A DNA stretch of 64,000 nt from Mermis nigrescens (taxonomy: Eukaryota; Nematoda; Enoplea; Mermithida; Mermithidae), in contig JAVLUZ010000162.1 in assembly GCA_036768485.1 (NCBI GenBank), positions 543,845 to 607,844 on the forward strand, given 5' to 3'. The notes below the pieces were generated by a model. It was not told the DNA's origin and did not search any database. It saw nothing but the letters and a program-made list of their open reading frames with translations. The first letter of the stretch is position 1, and the number at the start of each line of letters is the position of its first letter. Positions 22,000-33,916 of this stretch are shown piece after piece. A program made the position numbers and the translations under genes.

Positions 22000-23150
22000 C
22001 TCATGATCAATAGAGGTCAATTTTAGGCATGTGTGTGAAATACAGCAAGAAAGCTACAGTGAGCTACGGCTTTGAAAGCCAGTTTTAAAAATTTTCTCAA
22101 ATTGAATAGGAAAATTTTTGATTCGCATGATGTCATGCATTTTTTGAGCAAAATTCTTACCTCTGTCCGTTGTTAGCCCTGATTTCGTCTTTATTTCCAA
22201 AAAAAATTATTTCATTGTACCCTTGCAAGGGTCTCACTTCTGGAGAACTTGTTACTCTCGTCATGTGATATTAAACTGAAACGAGTCATTAACTTTTCAA
22301 AAAAGTACATCTTTTTTATTTATGTTTTGCAACGTAGTTACCTACTTCTTTGGACAATAGAAATAAATGCGTCTTGAAGCAGATTCTAGGAAAAATTAAA
22401 GTAGATTTCGAGTCATAAATGAGCAAGTTTGCCCATGGAACTGTTAGTTCGTGCCAAAGCTATCAAACTCTGCATTGTTGATCTTCCCCAAGTGTACGCA
22501 TGGGGTAAATTTTAGGGGCTTTTAGACAATCAAATGGCAAATTTTCTGAGCTGATTAATGCAAACTTAAGGCCAAAGGCAGGTGACAATTAAAAATTCTT
22601 CTCAAAGGTACAATTGAAATGAAGAAACTTCGAATTTAAATGGTTTTTACGCTATTTTGAGCATTTATGTACCGGTGTAACAATTTTCGCGGCCAATTTA
22701 GCTCAGAATACGAGTTCTCTGGCTGAACCCTGCTTGACCGACTGATCCCCCCGCCCATGCTGTGAATCTATTGCACTAATTAGACATATTTAGCCGAGGG
22801 CTTTATCGCTCCAAGAAACATAATGCATTCGGAGAAAATTAAATTAAAATTAGAGCCAGAGGCTGGGAAATTCGATAATTTTAATTGAATCGCATATTTG
22901 GGCCTTTTATCCGAAACCGTATCTTTGTTTCCCAATCAGTTCTGCTCGAGTTTTTAAACGTGTAGGAAGAAATCAAAAATCAAAAGGGAGGATAATATAT
23001 GAAATTTGCTACCTTTTATCATGGAATCGTCGCTGGCTAGGGTGGATTAATAGCTTTCGAGCTATACTCACGTTAAGCGTGCTTTCTACCATTTAACCTT
23101 ACCTCACCCTCAAATTATTCATGTAGTGGCTCTTCTATCAACGTTAAATT
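22000..23150. other. AT-rich spacer, nothing recognised
   Basis: No frame, repeat family or RNA gene could be supported here. Isolated G-rich phrases near 22735-22755 may be MITE remnants. Confidence 0.5.
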
Positions 23151-23159
23151 AAACTTTCT

Positions 23160-23345
23160 TGTGGGGTCGGGAGAGGTCCAAAATGTTCATAGGGGCAAAA
23201 ATGGTGGTTGGACGACAAAATTCAAATGTTTGACGTTTTTTTAAATAACTTCTATTCATTGGCATCGAAACATCGCAATAAAACAGAAAAAATCTGATAA
23301 ACGTTCAATTCTATGGGGGTGGCGTGGGGCTTTTTTTGGTTTCCA
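23160..23345 (+). mobile_element. Diverged family A-like copy followed by J-like sequence
   Basis: Contains GTCGGGAGAGGTCCAAAATG, TTGACGTTTTTTTAAATAACTT and CATTGGCATCGAAACATCGC in family A order. From about 23346 the sequence reads CTATGCATAGCAGCAACC, a J-type start. The overlapping frames at 23313-23519 arise from these repeats. Confidence 0.45.
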
Positions 23346-24329
23346 CTATGCATAGCAGCAACCAAATTAGGGAGAGGGTCCGATGGGGCAGAATCACAAA
23401 GAATAGTATCGAAAATTCAATTCTTAGGGTCTCTCAGTTTTTATGGGATCTTTTGTCCATCTGCGATTTTCGCTCTTTTGGGCTGCATAATCTCATTTTA
23501 TCCATTCGTTTCTAATTAATAATTCGCGCGTTGAGAAATTTGTATCAATTACGTCATTTTTCTAGAAAAATACTTAGATTTTTATCGCATATGAATTTTT
23601 GCCATCCTCCACAATTGCAACGGATGATTTTAATATTTAAAAGCATTCGAAATACCTTGCTGGCTACGTTAAGCAATTTATATCATACTTTTCGTATCAC
23701 TTTATTCATAATTAATTATTCGCGCCTAGAAATAATCATATTACGTCTTTTTTAAATCAAAACGTAGAATTTTATCGCACAATATGATATTTTGATCATT
23801 CTCCGGACTTTAAACCTAATTTTTTTTAATAAAAAAGATTCTAGAAATGCCGACGGCTACGTTTAGCAAATTTATGTCATATATTTCAAATAATTTATAG
23901 TGATTAATTGACGTTTTTGAGCGGGATAAAGCGGCAGGTGTTTGAATAAATTATTTCGCAACCTTAATCCAAATGTATACATATTGGACAATGCACGTGG
24001 TGGTTGAGTAATTTCCCTTCAGACATCGTTGAAGTAAGTTGCATTTGCACATAAATTTAGCTTTTAGAAATGTACCATGGCAACCGTAAAAATTATGGAA
24101 GCGAATTTCATTTACCTTTTAGTCTTGGTTTTCGCTGATCATATTATTCACTGAATGATTCTTTTTTACTCAAAGACCACTTGTTCGCTTGGATTGGCAA
24201 GCCGTGACTTGATGTGTATGTGTAATAAATCGATAATTATGATTCCGCCTCTATATTAATTTTATAAAATGATCACACGTGTTGTTGGGTGCTTTGTGGA
24301 TTTTCGCCCCCCCCAGAATGGCTACTTTT

Positions 24330-24587
24330 CGTACATGGGCCGCACCGAAATTATGGGGGGTGCAAGATTTTTCAAATGTCAAAGAATGGTATTCAAAAAT
24401 GGTATTGTGGCGAAAAAACACCATTTTTCAACGTTTTTATCGAGCACTATCGATTAACGTGAAAAAATTGCGCAATTTAAAAAAAACTGAATTTTGGGGT
24501 TAGGGTATTTTGGTTTCTGGGAGTTTGTTTTGGTTTCTGGAGGGTTCTGGGGTATAGTATATGTACATACCTCCCACGCCCGTGTGG
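24330..24587 (+). mobile_element. Family A MITE (copy A4)
   Basis: GTACATGGGCCGCACC start, then the full family interior and CCCACGCCCGTGTG end. No matching octamers are found, probably because the left end is eroded. A family B copy starts 10-12 bp downstream. Confidence 0.7.
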
Positions 24588-24596
24588 TGTACTGAC

Positions 24597-25007
24597 CATA
24601 CATTCGCAGCATTTGAACTCTAGGGGTCAGCGCCGGAAAATTTTTGAAAAGTGGCTCTGTTACTAACAGCGATCGGTACACGTCAAAAACATCGTTATTT
24701 GACTTTCCTGACATTGCTCGTTCTTTCTAGAACGTGCAATGTGAAAAAATATCGAAAAAATTTGAATACATCCGTGCAAATTGAACCAAGCATAATTAAA
24801 AAATTAGTATACGGCGCGACGCACCAAAAATCGGACACTCATGGATCAAAACTTGGCTAAAAACGTTTAAAAAACACATTTATACTTTTTTCCCAGAAGA
24901 TCGGCTATCACGGATGGAGGTCACAGCCACTTTTGCGGGGGGGCGTCACAATTCATTCTTAGGGGAGAGCTCGGACCCTCCATGAAAACTTCCGAAAGGA
25001 AAACGTA
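24597..25007 (+). mobile_element. Family B copy
   Basis: Starts CATACATTCGCAGCATTTG. It contains the family markers GGTACACGTCAAAAACATCG, GCTCGTTCTTTCTAGAACG and TATACGGCGCGACGCACC, shared with 41936 and 61404. The right boundary, just before the C copy at 25016, is approximate. Confidence 0.55.
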
Positions 25008-25015
25008 TGGTTGAC

Positions 25016-25257
25016 TAGACACGCACGTGAGGGGAGGGAAGAGTGGGGGTTCGGAGTGTCTCTTGACCCCTCCAAAATGGACAAATAGAAAATTTTGTGG
25101 GTTAAATGAGGAAAAATGGATACCAAAAACGGCTGAAAATTAAAAATGTTCTTCAGAAATAATCCAAATTGACCATAAACTGTGTGGCCCAAAAGAGCTC
25201 AATGTTTGACCCCTAGACCGGCTGACCCATCCAGATCGGCCCTGCTCTGCACCTATG
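25016..25257 (-). mobile_element. Family C MITE, minus orientation (copy C1)
   Basis: Left end AGACACGCACGTGAGGGG; right end CTGCACCTATG. Internal blocks ACCGGCTGACCC and AAAATTTTGTGGGTTAAATG are the reverse of the + copies. It abuts copy C2 head to head with an 8-bp spacer, GTAGTGAC. Confidence 0.7.
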
Positions 25258-25265
25258 GTAGTGAC

Positions 25266-25531
25266 CATAGGTGCACAGACACACCAATCTGGGAGAAGGG
25301 GAGTCAGCCGGTCTAGGGGTTCAAGAATAGAAATTTTTAAGGCCAAAATGACCTCAAAAACTGGTAAAGCTACGTTATTACACAGTTTCTGGTCAATGTT
25401 TTTTGGAATTTTTAAAGAAAATTTTCAATTTTTATCTGCTTTTTGCCCTCATTTATCATTTTTCCGAAAAAATATACCACATTTCCATCTTTTTGGAGTC
25501 TAGACCCCAAATCCTCCCACGTGCATGCCTG
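25266..25531 (+). mobile_element. Family C MITE, plus orientation (copy C2)
   Basis: Starts CATAGGTGCACAGAC and ends CCCACGTGCATGCCTG. Flanks GTAGTGAC (25258-25265) and GTAGTGAA (25532-25539) match in 7 of 8. Read one base to the left, GGTAGTGA matches exactly. The left flank is also the spacer to copy C1. Confidence 0.8.
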
Positions 25532-25869
25532 GTAGTGAACCCCGCAAAATGGCTGTCATTCTCCAGAATCAGGACCGTATTTGGGAGGGGCCGGATGGGG
25601 AGCCCTATTGGTCAGGACTTATCTCTACAGAGTTTCCGAGTAATTAACCAATTTACTTTGATCTGCCCGCTGGCCGGATCCTGAATATGGGCATGCCCAG
25701 AATTATCAATTTTCCCAAACAATCGCACAAAGTATGCTTAGCATTTTTAGCTGAATTTTGGCTCAAAAGTATCAAAATTTCGCACTTCTCGCCATACTTT
25801 CAATTTCGACTACATTTTCTTCAATCTAATCGAAATTTTAGTTTTTTTAAAATTTTTTCAAAAATGCGT

Positions 25870-26020
25870 CTTTTGCTCTAGAAAAAAAGTACGCATTGTC
25901 CGAAATGTCGAAGAGCCGTGTTTTTGATGTGTACCTATAGTTTTTAGCCCAAAAAACTACGTTTTGAAAATATTCTGGTATTTTTTACCCCCAGAATGTC
26001 TATACTGTATATCGATGGAG
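25870..26020 (-). mobile_element. Family B-like partial copy, minus orientation
   Basis: Carries TTTTTGATGTGTACCTA, AAGTACGCATTGTCCGAAATG and an eroded CTATACTGTATATCGATG end, which together mirror the family B start. The element's other end is not resolved. Confidence 0.4.
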
Positions 26021-26642
26021 ATGGCGTCTATCTAAAAAGTTGATGTTTCAAAAGGAGAAATGAAGGCCGAAGTACGATTCGGATTGCGCCTATGGCGCTT
26101 TAAGATTGCAGACGACCCTCAGTAGATCGAATCAAAAATTCTATATCAAAATATATAGAAATCGTAGTGTTTTACAAAGAATTTGATTCTTGATATAGTC
26201 ACACTTATTTTTTATATGAAATACATATTTAGCATGGCTTGTCCGGGGGTCAGCCTGGCTGAGTGGGGTCCCGCGGGAGAGCTTTTTGGGCTGGATTGCC
26301 CATAAGTCTTACCCCTATGTCTACGTTCGTAAATTAAGATATTCAATGCTTTAATCAATTTTACAACTCCGTATAACGACCATATTAGCTCGATAACGCT
26401 GGTTTAGAGCTAATGATAAAGCTAATCTTGATCTTAGTCATAATTTTGTTCATTTTCCCGTCATCAGCGGCGTAATTATACGTAACTATTCTACCTAATT
26501 TATTTGTCCTTTAATTTTAGCTTAGAAGGTAGAATACAGTCTAAAATGCTTTTATATATGTAATGCAGTCGCGAGAATATGTATAAAAACTTTCAAAACG
26601 CTTCCGCCCGAATAATCTTTAATTCAAATTTCATGCTCAGAC

Positions 26643-26845
26643 CAGGTGCGGATTTAGATAGGGGGCGGGAGGCGGCCGTCCCTCCCCATTGACCCAAAAT
26701 AGTGCGCAAAATTAGGTTTTAAGCGATTTTTGAGCGATTTTCGGGTTGAAACGGCTAATTTTTCCGCCCAAGTCAGGGTTCCGCCCCTCCCCCTTAGGGG
26801 ATACCGCCCCCTCCCTCCCTTAGGAAAATCCTGGATCCGCCACTG
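26643..26845 (-). mobile_element. Family D hAT-like MITE with perfect 8-bp duplication
   Basis: Ends are CAGGTGCGGATTTAGA and, inverted, CAGTGGCGGATCCAGG. The octamer GCTCAGAC flanks it exactly (26635-26642 and 26846-26853). The interior has CATTGACCCAAAATAGTGCG and CTAATTTTTCCGCCCAAGTC. CAG-GGCGG ends with 8-bp duplications fit the hAT superfamily. Confidence 0.85.
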
Positions 26846-26853
26846 GCTCAGAC

Positions 26854-28130
26854 TCGAATGATTATTCTTTATCATTTGACTTTTTTACGAAACGCCTCCT
26901 TCACTTTTTGAATGTTAGTTTTAAAGCACGGTTTTTCGCAATTTCAAGAAGTGTTTTCGAACCAACTTTTTTCTTCCTAATTTTTGTTTTGCTTTGTTAG
27001 GCCTTCTAACCGAGAATTCTAGAATAAAACGGTCGAAATCATGTGAACGTAGAGACTTATTTCTTCAAGTCACGCTTTGATTGAGTTAAAAAAATTTTAC
27101 GTACGTCAGCATAAATCATAGAAACTTGAAAAAAACCTCTGCACAATGACATATACGCAGATTCTCGCTAGAATAATTTTCATAAAAAAAGTAAAGAAAA
27201 AAGAATCTTGGTTGGACCAGATTTTTACTTATACTTGCTCATTCGTGCATTTTAATTAGGTCTTGGGTACCTTGTTCAAGCATTCATCTATAATTTATTA
27301 ATGAAAATCCTACTGATTAGCTCTTGAGCAGTCAAATTACATATTTTTTCATTACTGTTATTATCTTATTAGCGAGTATGCAAATTAGAAGTGTCTTTAT
27401 ATCCCGAATTCTCGCGTCAAATTGCACCGATAAAGTATTTGAGTAGTTTTGTATAGAAAATTTTTTCATTTTCACCATCTTATTCGAATTGCAGTCAATT
27501 ACGCATCAATGCCTTCGATTCAATTGATATTAAAATCCAAAAAAATTACACATATTGTATTGTGGCCGATAGGCTTTGAGATAGGTCATTTATTTTCTGA
27601 CTGATTTCTAGTATACACTAACGAAAAAGTTTTAAAACTTTCATTAAGATTATCAGTACCACAATTAATAAATAATAAGAGAATTATAGAGTTATAAAAA
27701 AATCATTGAAAAATTATTTAAAAAGTATTCTATCATATTTTTCCACTCATTTCTGCCAACATTTTTACAGCATAACCGAGCCTTTCTAGCCTAATATCAC
27801 GATTTTCTTCCATATATACACATATACGTTAAATTTGGCAGAATAAGTTGCATTTATAAATGATCTATCTGTTGCATATTTGACATTGGCTAAATTTATT
27901 CAGTTCAGTGATGTTTTGTATTGCATGATCGAAAAACCTTATTTTTGATAAAATATATTTAGTTTCTGTGATTAAACTGAATTCTTCCAGTTTTATTTAC
28001 TTTTTACGCCATATATGGCTTTGCCGATCAGAAGGAATCAGTCAGTAACAGAGTCAAGAAGAGCGCTTTTTTGAATTAAAATAGCCTAAAAAATTAGTAT
28101 AAATCTTGCGAAACCAAAGTTTCTGACTGA
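26854..28130. other. AT-rich spacer, nothing recognised
   Basis: No repeat family member, RNA gene or convincing frame was found in this stretch. Confidence 0.55.
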
Positions 28131-28139
28131 TAGAGCAAA

Positions 28140-28390
28140 ATCTCCACAAAAATAGTACTAAAAATTTAATTCCGGGGATCTATCGATTTTTAGGAGGTCT
28201 TTCAGATTCTCAGTGGGGAAAGGGGTACGGGGGTAGGGACTAGACCACCAGACAGCCTCCCCTTGCCTGAGTATGTAAAAGACCCCCTTCCAACCATTTT
28301 TTATCGACGTCCGTTTTGCACCTGAAGACCTGGTAGATCCCATTGAATTCGCAGATCCGCCTAAATTCGATTTTCGATGAACTTTTCTCA
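28140..28390. mobile_element. Degenerate J-like repeat sequence
   Basis: AATTTAATTCCGGGGATCTATCGATTTTTAGG is the family J interior (compare 56470 and 33570). It is followed by GGGGTACGGGGGTAGGG-type text. The ends are not defined. The minus-strand 77-codon frame here is a by-product. Confidence 0.35.
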
Positions 28391-29265
28391 AACAAATGTC
28401 AAATCAAATGTTCAGTAGATTTTGATAATCGCAAATAATTTAAATACCTATTCGTTATGATTAAAAATTTTTATTCTATTCGATGTGAGTTCGATTCACA
28501 AGAAATTTATTGGATGAAAATATCTTATTTCTTCATTTTCACATTTTCACATTAATCAACATGTTATGCAGAAGATTATATTCGTTACATAACTGTCTTC
28601 GCCTAATTTGGGCAACATTCCAGGATTACCTCCGTCTTGCTGTGCCTAATTTCGTTTTTTCCTTTGATTAATTTTTGCCTGAAATCAATCATCAATCATC
28701 AGGCTTCCTCGATACATTTATGTGGCATTGAAAGGGCAACAATTTTCTATAGGCATCTTTTCATGAGCTTCCCGGTGGGATTTTCGTGATTCGCAAATTA
28801 CCCGGCCGATTTTTTTAGCTGAAATTTTTCGCGTAATTGCATTATTTCTGATTAGCATATTCGCTTCCTCAATCGTTAGCAATCTCAAGGTTTCTTTATT
28901 TCGGGCTTAGCTGGTCTGGTTGACGTCAATTTCTCTTTTTCTCTGATTTCCTTTCCTTTATAATTAGCGTGTTCGAATCGTAGGATTCTCTAGATTTTGC
29001 TTCAGAAACTGAATTTTTCCCCAAATATTTCCATTTAAAGAGAATATTGAAAATATCAAAATTTTAAGTACTGGTTGGCCCATAAAAAGGCTACATTCCA
29101 ATTCAAGAGATTATTACTACGGCTGATGGAAAGATGAGAGTTTAATAGGATGCTTTAGAAAGATGAAGGTGTCTACAATTGAACAGTGTAAAAAATTTCG
29201 GCCAGGCGTCAATGGTTCGGGTGCTACAGTAATTTGTTTACACTCTGCTTTAATTTTGTTTATAC
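28391..29265. other. AT-rich spacer, nothing recognised
   Basis: Contains a short duplicated phrase (CATTTTCACATTTTCACATT; ATCAATCATCAATCATCAGG) but no supported gene or element. Confidence 0.5.
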
Positions 29266-29273
29266 ACCACAGC

Positions 29274-29469
29274 CAGTGGCGGATCCAGGATTTTCCTAAG
29301 GGTGGTGGTACTCCTAAGGGGGGGGGCGAAAACCTGATTTGGGCGGAAAAATTAGCCGTTTCAACCCAAAATCGTTAAAAATCGCTCAAAAATGCTTAAT
29401 TTTGCGCACTATTTTGGGCTAATGGGAAGGGGCGGCCGCCTCCTCCACCATCCCACAAATCCGCCCCTG
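29274..29469 (+). mobile_element. Family D hAT-like MITE with perfect 8-bp duplication
   Basis: Starts CAGTGGCGGATCCAGGATTT and ends CCGCCCCTG. ACCACAGC flanks both sides exactly (29266-29273 and 29470-29477). The interior is the reverse complement of the copy at 26643. The two frames at 29163-29628 are repeat by-products. Confidence 0.85.
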
Positions 29470-29555
29470 ACCACAGCTTCATTAGTCCTGCCATCAATTT
29501 GCATCCTCTTTTACCGATACCTTGAGATTTTTGCACCCAGTAGGACGCGTATCTA

Positions 29556-29780
29556 CAGTCTGTTTCATTTAACTTTGCGGTTTTCTTCTGAATTTTTCCA
29601 CAAGAATCAGGCTACGGAAGCGGTTTAAACTTTTGATGCAGTAATGCGGCTTAAGACAAGCATACGTCTCTATATGACTCGACATACTGTAGAATATCAT
29701 TTTTATTGTATTACTTTAAAACACTATTTTCAATGGCTAAAATTTTTTTCAAAAACCTCAAACTTAGATAAAACAGACTA
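29556..29780. mobile_element. Family H MITE, short form (copy H4)
   Basis: Starts CAGTCTGTTTCATTTAACTT after TA and ends AAACAGACTA before TA. It aligns along its length with H1: GGTTTTCTTCTGAATTTTTCC, CAGTAATGCGG, ATACTGTAGAATATCA. Confidence 0.7.
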
Positions 29781-29782
29781 TA

Positions 29783-29919
29783 GTATAGGATTTAAAACTA
29801 TCTACGGCAATAAACTGACAGATTGCGATTATAGCATTGGTCTGATGCAAATACGTAATCCTCGGCCCACTATCGACAAATTCTTAGAATTTATGCACGA
29901 AGTTATGTGAAACAGACTA
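29783..29919. mobile_element. Second family H-type short element, directly adjoining H4
   Basis: Interior GGCAATAAACTGACAGATTG and GATTATAGCATTGGTCTGAT match H3 (989-1102). The right end is GTGAAACAGACTA before TA. It lies within 3 bp of H4, so the two form a tandem pair. Confidence 0.5.
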
Positions 29920-30094
29920 TAGTAATCGAAATGTAGCGTTTTTATGGCCACCCGTATAAGAATTAAAATTTAAAAATTTTGAGAGAACGATGATAAAAAG
30001 AAGAAAAACTGCCTTCTCTTCTGTGAATTAGATTAGAATTTCGACTTTTAATTAGATCTACAAAATTGTCATTTACAATAAGGGATAATAGCAT

Positions 30095-30258
30095 ACATAG
30101 GCGACGCTTAAAGCAGCAGGGGTCTAAAACTTTTAAAGGGTCAAAAAAGTTAGGGCAAAAAACAGTATATTTCGACGTTTCTTTTCGAGCTCTACCGAAT
30201 GACACGAAAACACAAAAAAAAAACAAAAAATATTGAAAACCTTATTCTGGGGCCTGTG
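30095..30258 (+). mobile_element. Diverged family A-like copy
   Basis: Contains CATAGGCGACGCTTAAAGCAG at its left, then TTTCGACGTTTCTTTTCGAG and ATTCTGGGGCCTG in family A order. The ends are eroded and no TSD is seen. Confidence 0.4.
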
Positions 30259-30895
30259 GTGTTATTCAATCTGATGATTTAAACCTACAATCCAACTGGC
30301 TAATACTCTTTCTGATCTCTGAAATTCGTTTTGTATCATTATATTTTGAGATTTTTAGTTCTAGAACCTCTGTAATGTACCTTAAATTATTATAGTTCAC
30401 GCCACGTTTCGAAATACTTGCTGTTTTTCAACGTTGTAATTTTAGCAGCTGTAAACAAAGTAGAATTTGAAACGAATTTGACTTTACTTTACGTCATATC
30501 TGTTTATCATTTAGAATAAAAAATGAGATATTTTATGGAAAAATATGGCAACGTGAACGCCAACAGCACATGTAAATCAGAACTTTGCCGCAAAAGTACC
30601 TCAAAGTGATCAGGAGCTGTAGATTAGCATGCCACTCAGGCATTTAATCCAGTTTTCGAGGTATTCCGGCTTAAGCTAGTTCCCCGACTGAGCCAGGATG
30701 TACATTTATTTTGTTTTTGGGCAACTAATTCTAAACAAGCAATAACGCGTTTTACACTTTTTTAACTCTAAAAGGTCAATATCAATTTAGTATCTTGTTT
30801 TTGACGCGATGTGCTCACCGTTTTTTCACTTTTTGGTCTATTTGTCGACTAAAATTTTGGGAAATGGAAAAAATTTTTGAGCTTGGTTGGCATTT
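30259..30895. other. Spacer, nothing recognised
   Basis: AT-rich with no frame, RNA gene or repeat family that I can support. Confidence 0.5.
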
Positions 30896-30898
30896 GTG

Positions 30899-31490
30899 GA
30901 AAATTTTTGTAATGTTAAAAATGCGTTTTAGAGAGATAAAACTTCAAAAATTTTCGGATTGATTTAATTCTTACTTGTTATTAATCTTTAAGCCGCGCCG
31001 CACCAATTGCAGCATTTTTGTCGATAATCTGGTCTAGAACTTCACTACGATTGAAAATCCTCATCTTCTGCACCGATTTGGTCAGTTTTTGTCATGCAAA
31101 AATGCGTTTTAGAGAGGTGAAACTGTCCTAGGCACACCTGGGCGTGGGGGGGTTTGGGGGTATGCACCCCCCAGAAACCAAAATACCTCCCCCCAGAAAT
31201 CAAAATACCCCCCCCCAGAATTCAATTTTAGAAAATTTTTTCGTTTTTTTCGCAATTTTTTGATGCCAATGGATAGTGCTTGATGAGAAACGTCGAAAAA
31301 TTGTGTTTTTATCGCCATACCACCATTTTTAAGGCCATTTTTCGACCTTCAAAAAAATCTTGCACCCCCCCCCCAGAATTTTCTTGCTGCCCACGTATGG
31401 TCCTAGGACTTCACTACGATTGAAAATCCTTACCTTCTGCACGGATTTGGTTAGTTCTTGTAATGCAAAAATGCGTTTTAGAGAGCTAGA
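30899..31490. repeat. Degenerate local repeats split by a family A copy
   Basis: The phrase AAAATGCGTTTTAGAGAG occurs at about 30916, 31100 and 31468. An 87-bp block (TCTAGAACTTCACTACGATT through GTTTTAGAGAG) at 31031-31119 is repeated at 31400-31487. Copy A5 lies between the two blocks. Confidence 0.65.
31133..31399 (-). mobile_element. Family A MITE with perfect 8-bp duplication (copy A5)
   Basis: Left CACACCTGGGCGTGGGG, right TTGCTGCCCACGTATG. GTCCTAGG is repeated exactly at 31125-31132 and 31400-31407. The 267-bp interior is typical of the family in reverse. Confidence 0.85.
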
Positions 31491-32457
31491 ATTTCAAAAT
31501 TTTCTGCGCCATTTGATAAATTATAGTTTTAATTGTCAAAAGCGACTTCAGAATTGGCTAAAATGCTTTATTGAAGGAAGTAAATTCAAGTTTCAACAAA
31601 AATAACTTATACGATCGTGATATTTCTTGTAGAGCGCGAAATTTTGTACAAAAAGTGCATCAAACACCGCTATTGCATGTGTTCATAGGATTTTCTACTT
31701 AAAAACCACTGATTTATCAACCCAGGTGCTCTATTTTCAATGTTTTCAGACTTCCAAAAAAAGGTGGAAAAAAGTCGGAAAAAGTGGAAAAAAAATTTGA
31801 ATTCGATATAAATTCCATAACGAGGTAATTAAATTCACTGTCATTACTTTTCGTCAGGATTACCTAAAAATAACAATACAATTAACGTTTAAACTGTATT
31901 ATTTTTCGAGTGTTCGGCTAAACTTCAGAACAAGTTTCGGTCGGTAAATTCGTATTAACTTCGAATTCCACAGTGCTATATTATAGACAGCTTCATTCTA
32001 GTTTGTTATTTTATTTTTCTTATGCTTTAGCAAAATTTTTGCTATTATAATGTTTATTTAAAAAAGATTTTTCTCGGCATATGTCCATCTGACGAGACAC
32101 TCGTAGATTTATATGCTCTCTGCCTAAATTTGTATATGCTCGAATCAAAAACATATTTTTCGCTGAATTATTCCTGTCTTTGAGTGTAATACGTCAAAAG
32201 TTGATAATTACCTAATGGCAGGGAAACTTCATTTACTTTCTTTATTGCCACTTGCTACACAAGTTGGAACATTTTTAATCAAATTATGAATTCTAAAAGA
32301 ATAAAGTCAAGATAGGTTGTCTGTATTGTTTGCTCAGAAAATATCTTTCTCATACGGCTAGAATCGCTTGTGCCATATTGATCATAGTGGTGTTTTAGCA
32401 TTGTACGAGTATGATTCGACTCAATGATGGACGTTATGATAGGGACTCAGAGAATCG
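31491..32457. other. AT-rich spacer, nothing recognised
   Basis: No gene or repeat family member supported. The frame at 31360-31605 begins inside copy A5. Confidence 0.5.
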
Positions 32458-32465
32458 ATCGTGAC

Positions 32466-32666
32466 CATGGAGGCACAGCTTGGCCGGTCTGGGGGGTCAA
32501 CTATTGAACTTTTTGAGTCAAAATGACGTCAAAAGCCGGTATAAATGCTAAAATAGCCTTAAAACTATGTTAATCAGCAATTTAGGAGAAAAAATTAATT
32601 TTACTAGTGTCTAGCCTTCATTTTGCCTCATTTTTCTTGAAAATTTTTCCCCAACGTCCAAGTATG
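32466..32666 (+). mobile_element. Family C MITE, shortened (copy C3)
   Basis: Starts CATGGAGGCACAGCTTGGCC; the family C 3' half follows (CCTTCATTTTGCCTCATTTT). Octamers ATCGTGAC (32458-32465) and ATCGCGAC (32667-32674) match in 7 of 8. The right octamer is also the spacer to the next C copy. Confidence 0.65.
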
Positions 32667-32674
32667 ATCGCGAC

Positions 32675-32937
32675 CAGACCTGCACATGTGGGTTGGGGGT
32701 CTAAACTCCACGGAATGAAAACATGGAAAATTTTCTGGGGCAAATTGAGGCAAAGTGATGGCTAAAATGGATGAAAGTTGAACACTTTCTTCACCATAAA
32801 TTATGTAGTAACGTATTTTTGGTGCTATTTTAGCGCTTATACCAGTTTCTGAGGTCATTTTGACCCCAGAAAGCTCAGTTTCAGGCCACCGCCCCAGACT
32901 GGCTGACTGCCCCAGATCGGTCATGCTGTGCATCTGT
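32675..32937 (-). mobile_element. Family C MITE, minus orientation (copy C4)
   Basis: Starts CAGACCTGCACATGTGGG and ends near TCATGCTGTGCATCTG. The interior is the reverse of C2. It lies tail to tail with C3, separated by exactly 8 bp. The 101-codon minus-strand frame here falls entirely within the repeat and is rejected as a gene. Confidence 0.65.
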
Positions 32938-33489
32938 CGTCGTAACTAACGTGGTGACCCCCTCTCGGGCTTCTCCCACGCGGAAAACGCATAACTAATT
33001 CATTTATGGAATTTTAAGGGTAGCTAAGAATAACCTGATCTAATCTAATCTAATTTTTATGTAACGCAAGCTTATGTCTGAGGTGCTTATCACTCACGAT
33101 GAGGCCTAAAATTTTCGACGGGTGCTGCGTTTTCAATTTTCTTGCAAAGTATTCTCGCGAGACTAATTTAATTAGATTTCTCCGTCTTAACACGTTGTCT
33201 ATTGTGCTAAAAATAATATCCAATGAGGCTACAAGCAGTGAAAAATTGTATAATAGAATTGAATCAGGTGCTTTCGTGTTTAGCTAAAATTGGAAAATAT
33301 TAACACGGTGCGTTTCTTGTTCGTATATTTTCTACTGATAATTGATAAATGCGCCGTGCGTCCTGGCTTATGTTTACTTCATATTTTATGATTTAGTTTT
33401 AGTTTTAGATTTTATTTTAATTTTGGTTTTTCTGTGTTTTTGTCTCAAGCTCACTTGGAAGCAGGGTCGTATTTAAAGGTTGGCTGAGG
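32938..33489. other. Spacer, nothing recognised
   Basis: AT-rich; one 62-codon frame at 33099-33287 has no features. There is low-complexity TTTTAGTTTTAGATTTTATT text near 33400. Confidence 0.5.
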
Positions 33490-33497
33490 GAGGCTGT

Positions 33498-33908
33498 CGT
33501 AGTTGGGCAACGACGAACTTATGTTATTTCTAATGGGGCGAAATCACCAGCATCAAAAATTTGACACTGGGTGGCCTATCGATTTTTGGGGGATAAGATT
33601 CGCCGGATTTGGGGCCCAGATTCAGACGTGGGCATCGGGAATGGATTTGGGGTATGCACCCCCAGAAGGCCAAACACCCCCCAGTAACCAAAATAACCCT
33701 CCCAGTATTTGAATTTTGAAATGTTTTTGTTTATTTCGCAATTTTCTGATGCCAATGGATAGTGCTTGATGAGATACGTTGTAAAATGGTGTTTTTTCTC
33801 CATATTACAATTTTAAGACAATTTTTTGACCTTTGAAACCGTTGAAAATGCACCCCCTCGATGCTGCCCATCTATGCCCAGATCCCCAGACCTCCACGCC
33901 CATTTGTG
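33498..33908 (+). mobile_element. Family J element interrupted by family A copy A6
   Basis: Starts CGTAGTTGGGCAACGACGAA and ends CCACGCCCATTTGTG. Flanks GAGGCTGT and GAGACGGC match in 5 of 8. The J interior (GGCCTATCGATTTTTGGGGG) is on the left and its 3' tip on the right of the A insertion. Confidence 0.5.
33623..33876 (-). mobile_element. Family A MITE nested in family J (copy A6)
   Basis: Left CAGACGTGGGCATCGGG, right ATGCTGCCCATCTATG. CCCAGATT (33615-33622) and CCCAGATC (33877-33884) match in 7 of 8. The 254-bp interior is standard. Confidence 0.75.
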
Positions 33909-33916
33909 GAGACGGC

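Noticed and set aside
28480..28510. tRNA T-arm-like GAGTTCGATTCAC
   Set aside because: No A box at the right distance and no acceptor stem.
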